A stretch of DNA of 64,000 nt, taken from assembly GCF_001417775.1 (NCBI RefSeq), contig NZ_BBZJ01000019.1:248001-312000 (forward strand). The letters are read 5' to 3'. Origin of the DNA: Streptomyces sp. TP-A0356. GTDB lineage: Bacteria > Actinomycetota > Actinomycetes > Streptomycetales > Streptomycetaceae. Below, piece by piece: positions 34,019-41,989 of the stretch (position 1 is the stretch's first letter; every line of letters begins with the position of its first letter). The position numbers were made by a program, and so were the translations under genes. The notes below the pieces were generated by a model, which did no database searches, was not told where the DNA came from, and saw only the letters and a program-made list of their open reading frames with translations.

Positions 34019-35104
34019 GTGCCAGCTATCCCACACAGCACTTCATCGACGGCGACCGCGGTCGCGGTTCCACCGGCGCTGTCCTTACCGGTGATCGAGA
34101 CCGCGTTTCCCCGTCGGCTGCACCCGTATTGGCCCTGTATGCAGGAGAAGACCCGTTCCTGGCTGCTGGAAAAGCGGCTCATGCCGGCGGACAAGGTCGA
34201 AGAGCATGCCGACGGGCTGTGCTACACCGACCTCATGGCGGGCTACTACCTCGGGGCGCCCGACGAGGTCCTGCAGGCGATCGGGGACTACAGCGCGTGG
34301 TTCTTCGTCTGGGACGACCGCCACGACCGTGACGTCGTCCATCGACGCCCGGCCGCCTGGCGGGCGCTGAGGGGCCAGCTCCACACGGCCCTGGACTCCC
34401 CACGGGACCATCTGCACCACCCGGATCCCCTGGTCACGGGGTTCGCCGACAGCGTGGTGCGGCTGTACTCGTTCCTCGGCGAGACGTGGAACGCGCGCTT
34501 CGCCCGGCACTTCCACGCGGTGATCGAGGCGTACGACCAGGAGTTCCGCAACCGTACCTCCGGCTGCGTCCCGACGGTCGACGCGTACCTCCAACTCCGG
34601 CGGCTCACCTTCGCACACTGGATCTGGACCGACCTGCTGGAGCCGAGCGCGGGACGGGAACTGCCCGACGTCGTACGGAGACATCCCGCGTACCGGCGCG
34701 CGGCACTGCTGAGCCAGGAATTCGCCGCCTGGTACAACGATCTGTGTTCTCTCCCCAAGGAGATAGCGGGGGACGAGGTCCACAATCTCGGAATCAGCCT
34801 CATCCAGCACGAGGGGCTGACGCTCGAAGAGGCCATCAAGGAAGTGCGGCGGCGGGTCGAGAAATGCATATCCGATTTCCTTGACGCCGAGAAGGAGGCG
34901 CTGCGGTTCGCCGATGGCCTCGCGGACGGTACCGCACCGGGAAAGGAATTGAGTGTCGCCGTGAAGGCGATCGTCGCAAACATGCGGAACTGGTTCAGCT
35001 CCGTGTACTGGTTCCACCACGAGTCAGGCCGATACACGGTCGAAAGCTGGGACGACCGCTCGACACCCCCGTACGTCGACAACGAAGCGGTAGGTGAGAA
35101 ATGA
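34019..35104 (+). CDS. epi-Isozizaene synthase (class I sesquiterpene cyclase)
   Basis: 361 residues, the exact length of S. coelicolor EIZS (SCO5222), which it closely resembles as I recall that protein. The acidic motif is D99DRHD103 and the second metal motif N-D-L-C-S-L-P-K-E (about 240-248). Phe95 and Phe96, which shape the EIZS active site, are present. It cyclises farnesyl diphosphate to epi-isozizaene, the albaflavenone precursor. GTG 34019 is preceded by GAGAGGGG. The stop overlaps the P450 start (ATGA), so the two-step pathway is translationally coupled. The 271-nt upstream region is comparatively A+T-rich and should hold the promoter. Confidence 0.96.
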   Translation: MPAIPHSTSSTATAVAVPPALSLPVIETAFPRRLHPYWPCMQEKTRSWLLEKRLMPADKVEEHADGLCYTDLMAGYYLGAPDEVLQAIGDYSAWFFVWDDRHDRDVVHRRPAAWRALRGQLHTALDSPRDHLHHPDPLVTGFADSVVRLYSFLGETWNARFARHFHAVIEAYDQEFRNRTSGCVPTVDAYLQLRRLTFAHWIWTDLLEPSAGRELPDVVRRHPAYRRAALLSQEFAAWYNDLCSLPKEIAGDEVHNLGISLIQHEGLTLEEAIKEVRRRVEKCISDFLDAEKEALRFADGLADGTAPGKELSVAVKAIVANMRNWFSSVYWFHHESGRYTVESWDDRSTPPYVDNEAVGEK

Positions 35105-36465
35105 CCCTCGAATCGGTCACGCCCGAGGCCGCGGCGGAGTTGCGGATCCCGCCCTTGGCCACGGGCGGCGTCCCCGGTCTCGGGCACGGCTGGAAACTGG
35201 CCCGCGACCCCCTTGGCTTCCTGAGCCGGCTGCGGGACGACGGTGACGTCGTACGGCTGCGGCTCGGCCCCAAGACGGTGTACGCCGTCACCACCCCCGA
35301 GCTCACCGGGGCCCTCGCCCTCAGCACCGACTACAAGATCGGCGGCCCGCTGTGGGAGTCCCTGGAGGGACTGCTCGGCAAGCAGGGGGTGGCCACCACC
35401 AACGGGCCGCTCCACCAGCGTCAGCGCCGGGCGATCCAGCCCGCCTTCCGGCTGGAGGCCATACCCGCCCACGGGCCGATCATGGCGGAGGAGGCGCATG
35501 CGCTCGTGGAGCGCTGGCGGTCCGGCGAGACCATCGACGTCACGGCGGAGGCGTTCCGCGTGGCCGTTCGCGTCTCCTGCCGCTGCCTGATGCGCGGCAC
35601 CTACATGGACGAGCGGGCCGAGCGGATCTGTGCCGCGCTCGCCACGCTGTTCAGCGGCATGTACCAACGCATGGTCGTGCCCCTCGGACCGCTTTATCGC
35701 CTCCCGGTTCCGGCCAATCTCGAATTCAACCGTGCCTTGGCCGATTTGCATCTCCTGGTCGACGAGATCGTCGCCGACCGCCGGGCCTCCGGTCAAAAGC
35801 CGGACGATTTGCTGACGGCTTTGCTGGAGGCGAAGGACGAGAATGGGGAGCCCATCGGGGAACAGGAGATCCACGACCAGGTCATCGCGATACTCACCCC
35901 CGGCAGTGAAACCGTGGGCTCCATGCTCATGTCCCTCCTGCTGGTCCTCACCGAACACCCGGATCAGGCGGACAAGATCCGCGACGAGGTGAAAGCCGTC
36001 GTGGGTGACCGGCCGGTCGCATTCGAGGACGTCCGGAACCTGACGCACACCGCGAATCTCATCGTGGAGACAATGCGTCTGCATCCCGCCGTATGGATTC
36101 TGACGCGGCGGGCGGTGACCGAGACCGAACTCGGCGGGTATCGCATTCCGGCCGGGGCCGACGTCGTGTACAGCCCCTACGCCATCCAGCGCGATCCGCG
36201 GTCGTACGCACGCCACCTGGAGTTCGACCCCGACCGCTGGCTTCCGGGGCGGCACAAGGAGGTGCCCAAGTACGCCATGAGCCCCTTCAGCGTGGGCAAC
36301 CGGAAGTGCCCGAGCGACCACTTCTCGATGGCCGAACTGACGCTCCTCATGGCTGCGGTGGCGTCCGCCTACCGCTTCGAGCAGGTGCCCGGCTCCGACG
36401 CCAGGCCCCGCATCGGCATCACGCTCCGTCCGCGCCGGCTGTTGGTGCGGGCCCTTCCGCGATGA
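35101..36465 (+). CDS. CYP170A-type cytochrome P450 (albaflavenone biosynthesis)
   Basis: 454 residues. The K-helix ExxR is ETMR and the haem loop is FSVGNRKCPSD with proximal Cys at about residue 403. The I-helix reads LTPGSETVG instead of the usual AGxDT, a departure also typical of CYP170. In S. coelicolor CYP170A1 oxidises epi-isozizaene in two steps through albaflavenols to albaflavenone, and has additionally been reported to make farnesene at a second site. It overlaps the cyclase by four bases. It converges with the AraC-type gene; the 16-nt gap leaves little room for a terminator. Confidence 0.95.
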   Translation: MTLESVTPEAAAELRIPPLATGGVPGLGHGWKLARDPLGFLSRLRDDGDVVRLRLGPKTVYAVTTPELTGALALSTDYKIGGPLWESLEGLLGKQGVATTNGPLHQRQRRAIQPAFRLEAIPAHGPIMAEEAHALVERWRSGETIDVTAEAFRVAVRVSCRCLMRGTYMDERAERICAALATLFSGMYQRMVVPLGPLYRLPVPANLEFNRALADLHLLVDEIVADRRASGQKPDDLLTALLEAKDENGEPIGEQEIHDQVIAILTPGSETVGSMLMSLLLVLTEHPDQADKIRDEVKAVVGDRPVAFEDVRNLTHTANLIVETMRLHPAVWILTRRAVTETELGGYRIPAGADVVYSPYAIQRDPRSYARHLEFDPDRWLPGRHKEVPKYAMSPFSVGNRKCPSDHFSMAELTLLMAAVASAYRFEQVPGSDARPRIGITLRPRRLLVRALPR

Positions 36466-36481
36466 ACCGCCCGGCGCACGT

Positions 36482-37444
36482 TCAGGCGGCCTGCGGGCCC
36501 CTGAACGTGCGCCGGTAGGCGTTCGGGGTCGTGCCCAGGGCGCGGACGAACTGGTGGCGCAGTGCCGCCGCCGTGCCGAAGCCGGTGCGGTCGGCGATCG
36601 CGTCCATCGTCTCGTCGGTGCGCTCCAGCAACTCCTGGGCCAGCAGCACCCGTTGCCGCAGGATCCAGCGGTACGGGGTGGTGCCGGTCTCCTGCTGGAA
36701 CCGGCGGGCGAAGGTGCGGGGGGACATATGGGCGCGGGCGGCGAGCTGCTCGACGGTCACCTCCTCGTCGAGGTGCCGCTCCATCCACACCAGCACCTCG
36801 GCGACGGTGTCGCACTGCGACCGCGGCAGCGGCCTCTCGACGTACTGGGCCTGGCCGCCGTCGCGGTGCGGCGGCACCACCATGCGCCGGGCGATCTTGT
36901 TGGCCACCTCCGGGCCCTGCTCCTTGCGCACGATGTGCAGACAGGCGTCGATGCCGGCCGCGGTGCCCGCCGAGGTGATCACCGGGTCCTCGTCGACGTA
37001 CAGCATGTCCGGCTCGACCGTCGCCCGGGGAAAGCGCCGGGCGAGCTCCTCCGCGTGCCGCCAGTGCACCGCGCAGCGCCGCCCGTCCAGCAGGCCCGCC
37101 GCGCCCAGCAGGAACACACCGGAACAGACGCTGAGCACCCGGGTGCCGCGCTCGGCGGCCCGGCGCAGCGCGTCCAGCAGCTCGGGCGGATACGTCCGGG
37201 TCGCGTACGTGTCCCCGGCCGGTACCGCGATCAGGTCGGCCTCCTCCAGCCGCTCCAGCCCGTACGGCGTGGACACGGTGAAGCCACAGTGGGTGCCCAG
37301 CGTGGGCCCCTCGGCCGAGGCGACCGCGAAGTCGTACACGGGTAGCCCCTCGTCGCTGCGGTCGATGCCGAACACCTCGCACACGACCCCGAGTTCGAAG
37401 GGATGCACGCCGTCGAGCAGGACGGCCGCCACGTTCTTGAGCAT
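36482..37444 (-). CDS. AraC-family regulator with DJ-1/PfpI domain (nrdS-like)
   Basis: 320 residues. Residues 1-170 form a DJ-1/PfpI-like (GATase-1) domain with the cysteine in LSVCSGVFLLGAAGLL; residues about 215-315 hold the paired AraC helix-turn-helix (VTVEQLAARAHMSPRTFARRFQQ... MDAIADRTGFGTAAALRHQF). This is the GlxA-type architecture. In S. coelicolor the third gene after nrdA-nrdB is nrdS, an AraC-like regulator, and the position here is equivalent. It starts 248 nt after nrdB ends, so it could be expressed from its own promoter as well. Effector unknown. Confidence 0.88.
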   Translation of the reverse strand: MLKNVAAVLLDGVHPFELGVVCEVFGIDRSDEGLPVYDFAVASAEGPTLGTHCGFTVSTPYGLERLEEADLIAVPAGDTYATRTYPPELLDALRRAAERGTRVLSVCSGVFLLGAAGLLDGRRCAVHWRHAEELARRFPRATVEPDMLYVDEDPVITSAGTAAGIDACLHIVRKEQGPEVANKIARRMVVPPHRDGGQAQYVERPLPRSQCDTVAEVLVWMERHLDEEVTVEQLAARAHMSPRTFARRFQQETGTTPYRWILRQRVLLAQELLERTDETMDAIADRTGFGTAAALRHQFVRALGTTPNAYRRTFRGPQAA

Positions 37445-37537
37445 GCTGCCAGTGTGCCTCGGAAGTGGCAGTAATTCGAGGGTGCACGGCAGTCCTGCCA
37501 CTGACGGGCAGGAGTATCCGCCGCGACAGTGGTGTGC

Positions 37538-37780
37538 ATGGATACCACACACACGCAAGCCCTGATCGGAATGGTCACCGTCCTCGGGATCCTCGTCCTG
37601 CTGGTCCTGCCCTCCCTGATCGGCATCGCGCACGACCGGCGCGTCGACCGTCAGATCAGGCAGGCCCAGCAGGCACGCGGGGAAGCCGTGGCTCAGAAGT
37701 CCTCGTCCAGGTCGACGGTGCCCTCCACCGCGATCTGGTACGCCGACGGACGCCGCTCGAAGAAGTTGGTCAGCTCCTGA
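37538..37780 (+). CDS. Small membrane protein overlapping nrdB on the opposite strand
   Basis: 80 residues: MDTTHTQALIG, then a strong hydrophobic helix (TVLGILVLLVLPSLIGI) and a basic tail HDRRVDRQIRQAQQARG. The first 50 residues look like a genuine single-span protein and lie in the gap between the AraC-type gene and nrdB. The last 29 codons overlap the 3' end of nrdB in antisense and have no recognisable character. The ribosome binding site is weak. It may be a real small gene with a read-through tail. Confidence 0.5.
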   Translation: MDTTHTQALIGMVTVLGILVLLVLPSLIGIAHDRRVDRQIRQAQQARGEAVAQKSSSRSTVPSTAIWYADGRRSKKLVSS

Positions 37781-38706
37781 ACGCCCTGCAGCTCCATGAA
37801 GGAGAAGGGGTTCTCCGAGCCGTACACCGGGGCGAAGCCGAGACGCGTCAGGCGCTGGTCGGCGACGCACTCCAGGTACTGCCGCATCGAGTCGGTGTTC
37901 ATGCCCGGGAGGCCGTCACCACACAGGTCGCGCGCGAACTGCAGCTCGGCCTCGACGGCCTCCCTCAGCATGTCGGTGACCTGCTGCCGCAACGCGTCGT
38001 CGAAGAGGTCCGGCTCCTCCTTGCGCACGGTGTCGACGACGTCGAAGGCGAAGCTCATGTGCATCGTCTCGTCGCGGAACACCCAGTTGGTGCCCGTGGC
38101 CAGACCGTGCAGCAGACCCCGGCTGCGCAACCAGTAGACGTACGCGAAGGCGCCGTAGAAGAACAGGCCCTCGATGCACGCGGCGAAGCAGACGAGGTTG
38201 AGCAGGAAGCGGCGGCGGTCCGCCTTGGTCTCCAGCCGGTCGACGTTCTCGACCGAGTCCATCCACCGGAAGCAGAACTCGGCCTTCTCCCGGATGGAGG
38301 GGATGTTCTCGATGGCCGCGAAGGCGGCGGCGCGGTCGTCCGGGTCGGGCAGGTAGGTGTCCAGGAGCGTCAGATAGAACTGGACGTGGACCGCTTCCTC
38401 GAAGAGCTGCCGGGACAGGTACAGCCGCGCCTCGGGGGAGTTGATGTGCTTGTAGAGGGTGAGCACCAGGTTGTTCGCCACGATCGAGTCGCCCGTCGCG
38501 AAGAACGCGACCAGCCGGCCGATCAGGTGCTGTTCACCGGGTGTGAGCCTGGCGAGGTCGGCGACGTCCGAGTGGAGGTCGACCTCCTCCACGGTCCAGG
38601 TGTTCTTGATGGCGTCCCGGTAGCGCTCGTAGAAGTCGGGGTAGCGCATCGGGCGCAGCGTCAGCTCGAAGCCGGGGTCGAGCAGGTTCTGGGATCGGGC
38701 GGACAT
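37693..38706 (-). CDS. nrdB: Class I ribonucleotide reductase, beta (radical) subunit
   Basis: 337 residues. Di-iron ligands are visible as Asp73 (ATGDSIVANN), Glu104 and His107 (FEEAVH), the second Glu in ACIEGLFF and ExxH in RDETMHMSF. Tyr111, four residues after His107, matches the radical tyrosine spacing of class Ia enzymes. It pairs with NrdA to reduce ribonucleotides under oxygen. The ATG overlaps the nrdA TGA by one base (TGATG). Confidence 0.95.
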   Translation of the reverse strand: MSARSQNLLDPGFELTLRPMRYPDFYERYRDAIKNTWTVEEVDLHSDVADLARLTPGEQHLIGRLVAFFATGDSIVANNLVLTLYKHINSPEARLYLSRQLFEEAVHVQFYLTLLDTYLPDPDDRAAAFAAIENIPSIREKAEFCFRWMDSVENVDRLETKADRRRFLLNLVCFAACIEGLFFYGAFAYVYWLRSRGLLHGLATGTNWVFRDETMHMSFAFDVVDTVRKEEPDLFDDALRQQVTDMLREAVEAELQFARDLCGDGLPGMNTDSMRQYLECVADQRLTRLGFAPVYGSENPFSFMELQGVQELTNFFERRPSAYQIAVEGTVDLDEDF

Positions 38707-41075
38707 CACTGGCAGGCCTCGCAGGACTCGGGGTTCTCAAGGGAGCAGGCGACGGCGTCGGGGTCGGCGACCTGCTGGACCGGGATGGCCGGTTGCGCCT
38801 GGGCGGCGCGGGCGATGCGCGTCGCCGGGCGCGAGCGCAGGTAGTACGTCGTCTTCAGTCCCTGCTTCCAGGCGTACGCGTACATCGAGGAGAGCTTGCC
38901 GATGGTCGGCGTCTCCATGAACAGGTTCAGGGACTGGGCCTGGTCCAGGAACGGGGTGCGCGCGGCGGCCATGTCGATCAGACCGCGCTGCGGGATCTCC
39001 CACGCGGTGCGGTACAGCACCCGGAGGTCCTCGGGGATCCAGCGGAACTCCTGTACCGAGCCGCCCGATTCGCGCAGCGCCTCACGGGTGCGCGCATCCC
39101 ACCCGCCGAGCTCCTTGAGGTCCTTCACCAGGTAGGAGTTGACCTGCAGGAACTCACCGGACAGCGTCTCGCGCTTGAACAGGTTGGAGACCTGCGGCTC
39201 GATGCACTCGTACGCGCCCGCGATGGAAGCGATGGTGGCGGTCGGCGCGATGGCGAGCAGCAGCGAGTTGCGCATGCCGACGGCGGCGATGCGCGCCCGC
39301 AGGGCCGCCCAGCGCTCCGGCCAGGTCAGCTCCACGGCGTAGTGGTCGGGGTGCAGGACACCCCGGGCGGTGCGGGTCTTCTCCCAGGCCGGCAGCGGGC
39401 CGTTGCGCTCGGCGAGGTCGGTGGAGGCCTCGTACGCGGCGAGCATGACGCGCTCGGCGATCCGGGTGGACAGCCGCTTCGCCTCGGGGGAGTCGAAGGG
39501 CAGGCGCAGCTTGAAGAAGACGTCCTGCAGGCCCATCGCGCCGAGGCCGACCGGCCGCCACTTGGCGTTGGAGCGGCCCGCCTGCCCGGTCGGGTAGAAG
39601 TTGATGTCCACGACGCGGTCCAGGAAGGTCACGGCGGTGCGGACGGTGGCGTCCAGCCGCTCCCAGTCGAGGTCACCGGCTGTCGTGTCGACGAACGCGC
39701 CGAGGTTGACGGACCCCAGGTTGCAGACCGCCGTCTCCCCGTCGTCCGTGACCTCCAGGATCTCCGTGCAGAGGTTGGAGGAGTGGATGACGTGGCCCGG
39801 CTCGGCCGTCTGGTTGGCGGTGCGGTTGGCGGCGTCCTTGAAGGTCATCCAGCCGTTGCCGGTCTGGGCGAGGGTGCGCATCATACGGCCGTACAGGTCC
39901 CGGGCGGGGATCGTCTTCTGCGCCAGGCCCGCGGCCTCCGCCCTGCGGTACGCCGCGTCGAACTCCTCGCCCCACAGGTCGACCAGCTCCGGCACGACCG
40001 ACGGGGAGAACAGCGACCACTGCCCGTCGGCGTCGACCCGGCGCATGAACTCGTCCGGAACCCAGTGCGCCAGATTCAGGTTGTGCGTACGGCGTGCCTC
40101 CTCGCCGGTGTTGTCCCGCAGCTCCAGGAACTCCTCGATGTCGGAGTGCCATGTCTCCAGGTAGACGGCGGCGGCGCCCTTGCGGCGGCCGCCCTGGTTC
40201 ACCGCGGCGACCGAGGCGTCGAGGGTCTTCAGGAACGGGACGATGCCGTTGGAGTGTCCGTTGGTGCCGCGGATGAGGGACCCGCGGGAGCGGATGCGGG
40301 AGTACGAGAGGCCGATGCCGCCGGCGTGCTTCGAGAGCCGGGCGACCTGGTGGTACCGGTCGTAGATGGAGTCCAGCTCGTCCTTCGGGGAGTCGAGGAG
40401 GTAGCAGGACGACATCTGGGGGTGCCGGGTGCCGGAGTTGAAGAGGGTGGGGGAGGAGGGGAGGTAGTCGAGCCGGCTCATCAGCCGGTACAGCGCAGCC
40501 ACTTCGTCCACGGAGCGGGCGGTGTCGTCCTCGGCGAGCCCGGCCGCGACGCGCAGCATGAAGTGCTGGGGCGTCTCGATGACCTTGCGGGTGATCGGGT
40601 GGCGGAGCAGGTAGCGGCTGTGCAGCGTGCGCAGGCCGAAGTAGCCGAAGCGGTCGTCGGCGTCCGGGTCGATCAGCGCGTCGAGGCGGGCCGCGTGGAC
40701 CCGCGCGAACTCGGCGGTCCGGTCGGCGATGAGACCCTCCCGGTGCCCGACGGCGACGGACTCGGTGAAGGACGTGACGCCCTGGGAGGCGGCCTCGGTA
40801 CGGATGCCGATCGTCAGCAGCCGGGCGGCCAGCCGCGAGTAGTCGGGGTCCTCGGAGATGAGGCCGGCGGCCGCCTCCGTGGCCAGCTCGCGCAGCTCCG
40901 ACTCGTCCGCGCGCGCCGACCGGCCGCGCAACGCGGCGGCGGCGACCCGGCCGGGGTCGGCGTCGGGGAGGTCGGCGGTCAGCTCGGTCAGGATCCGCAG
41001 CAGCGCGGCACCGGGGCCGTCGTCCACCGGGTGCGTCTCGGCTGTGGAAGCCGGGGCGGCTGGCGCGATGGTCAC
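38706..41075 (-). CDS. nrdA: Class I ribonucleotide reductase, alpha (catalytic) subunit
   Basis: 789 residues. Active-site elements: MSSCYLLDSP (redox Cys of the pair), IHSSNLCTEI with the thiyl-radical Cys, and AVCNLGSVNLGAF carrying the partner Cys. The C-terminal ESCEACQ supplies the cysteine pair that passes electrons from thioredoxin or glutaredoxin. No clear ATP-cone is seen at the N-terminus. GTG 41075 with GGGAGAG upstream. The mRNA leader holds an adenosylcobalamin riboswitch, so this oxygen-dependent enzyme is shut down when B12 is available for the class II reductase encoded elsewhere. Confidence 0.96.
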   Translation of the reverse strand: MTIAPAAPASTAETHPVDDGPGAALLRILTELTADLPDADPGRVAAAALRGRSARADESELRELATEAAAGLISEDPDYSRLAARLLTIGIRTEAASQGVTSFTESVAVGHREGLIADRTAEFARVHAARLDALIDPDADDRFGYFGLRTLHSRYLLRHPITRKVIETPQHFMLRVAAGLAEDDTARSVDEVAALYRLMSRLDYLPSSPTLFNSGTRHPQMSSCYLLDSPKDELDSIYDRYHQVARLSKHAGGIGLSYSRIRSRGSLIRGTNGHSNGIVPFLKTLDASVAAVNQGGRRKGAAAVYLETWHSDIEEFLELRDNTGEEARRTHNLNLAHWVPDEFMRRVDADGQWSLFSPSVVPELVDLWGEEFDAAYRRAEAAGLAQKTIPARDLYGRMMRTLAQTGNGWMTFKDAANRTANQTAEPGHVIHSSNLCTEILEVTDDGETAVCNLGSVNLGAFVDTTAGDLDWERLDATVRTAVTFLDRVVDINFYPTGQAGRSNAKWRPVGLGAMGLQDVFFKLRLPFDSPEAKRLSTRIAERVMLAAYEASTDLAERNGPLPAWEKTRTARGVLHPDHYAVELTWPERWAALRARIAAVGMRNSLLLAIAPTATIASIAGAYECIEPQVSNLFKRETLSGEFLQVNSYLVKDLKELGGWDARTREALRESGGSVQEFRWIPEDLRVLYRTAWEIPQRGLIDMAAARTPFLDQAQSLNLFMETPTIGKLSSMYAYAWKQGLKTTYYLRSRPATRIARAAQAQPAIPVQQVADPDAVACSLENPESCEACQ

Positions 41076-41204
41076 GTGGGGGCTCTCCCTCGCTCGGCAC
41101 GGGGCCTTGCGGAGGGCAGGGGCGGCTCACGAGCGCGCACGGGCGTCGCGTCCACCGGCCCATTCCACGAGGCCCGGACGTAGGCGCCCGGGCCGGAGTG
41201 GCCG

Positions 41205-41335
41205 GGCGCGCTGTCGGCAGGTGTTCGGACTGACGCTTGTGCGCGTGCGCCCCAGGGACGGACATGCACAAGTACACCGTTGCGGGACAGTTCCGGATTC
41301 GCACCGGATTCCCCTGCGGCGACAGCGAGCACGAG
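41205..41335 (-). ncRNA. Adenosylcobalamin riboswitch in the nrdAB leader
   Basis: On the minus strand the leader contains GGGAATCCGGTGCGAATCCG, then ACTGTCCCGCAACGGTG and, toward the 3' side, AGTCCGAACACCTGCC. These are the conserved core and B12-box elements of cobalamin riboswitches. A GC-rich hairpin (GCCCGGCCACTCCGGCCCGGGC, about 41185-41210) follows and may be the expression platform. It controls nrdA-nrdB, as reported for S. coelicolor nrdABS. Confidence 0.95.
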
Positions 41336-41380
41336 CATACATCTTGTGCCGGGCTGCGGTATCACCCCCAGATGTTGTGT
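41334..41380. promoter_or_regulatory. Pair of candidate NrdR boxes at the nrdAB promoter
   Basis: ACATCTTGTGC (41339-41349) and AGATGTTGTGT (41370-41380) resemble half of the NrdR box (acaCwAtATaTwgtgt) and have ends exactly 31 bp apart, the usual tandem spacing of NrdR sites. A possible -10 TATGCT (minus strand, 41333-41338) overlaps the first. Individual matches are imperfect (about 10-11 of 16); the spacing is the main support. Confidence 0.55.
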
Positions 41381-41390
41381 CGTGCTGGTG

Positions 41391-41897
41391 TCAGAGCGTC
41401 AACTCGTAGGTGAGGAGCGTGATGTCGTCGAGGTGGGGAAGGGGATTCCAGTCCCGCTGCGGGGTACGGACGAAGCCCTGGCGCTCGTAGATGCGGTGGG
41501 CGGCGCGCATCGTGCGCTGGGTCGACAGAACCACGCGCACGCACCCCTCGGTGGCCCGCGCCTGGTCGACGCAGGCGCGGACGAGTGCCTCTCCGGCGCC
41601 CCGCCCGCGGGCCGCGCGGGCGACCGCGAGCATCCGTATCTCGGCCTCGCCGGGAGCGGCGATGTCGGCCATGGGTCCGCCGGCCGGTACGAAGGTGACC
41701 CCGCCGAGCACCCGGTCCCGCTCCACGGCGACCAGTACCCGCGCGGCGGCGGCCCGCTTGGCCACGTCCCTGAGCTCGTCGAGGTACGCGTCGCTCTCCC
41801 CGAAGTCGAGGAGACCGTCCTGGAGGTAGGCCTGGGCGGTGATCTCTCCGAGGGTCTCGTACTCGTCGGGTGCCGCCTGCCGGATCACGATGTCCAT
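41391..41897 (-). CDS. GNAT-family N-acetyltransferase
   Basis: 168 residues. The acetyl-CoA-binding motif A is EIRMLAVARAARGRGAGEALV (R-x-x-G-x-G/A as RGRGAG), followed by STQRTMRAAHRIYERQGFVR (motif B). Substrate unknown. ATG 41897 starts MDIVIRQAAPDEY; upstream GTG-type starts are possible. It lies directly upstream of the nrdA promoter on the same strand. Confidence 0.9.
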   Translation of the reverse strand: MDIVIRQAAPDEYETLGEITAQAYLQDGLLDFGESDAYLDELRDVAKRAAAARVLVAVERDRVLGGVTFVPAGGPMADIAAPGEAEIRMLAVARAARGRGAGEALVRACVDQARATEGCVRVVLSTQRTMRAAHRIYERQGFVRTPQRDWNPLPHLDDITLLTYELTL

Positions 41898-41989
41898 GGG
41901 GCCGAGTGTGCCGGACGGCTGCGACAACGTACGCGACAACGGGCCGCCGGATTGCCTCCGACGGCCCGTCGACAGCGTTGCCTGGGGCG

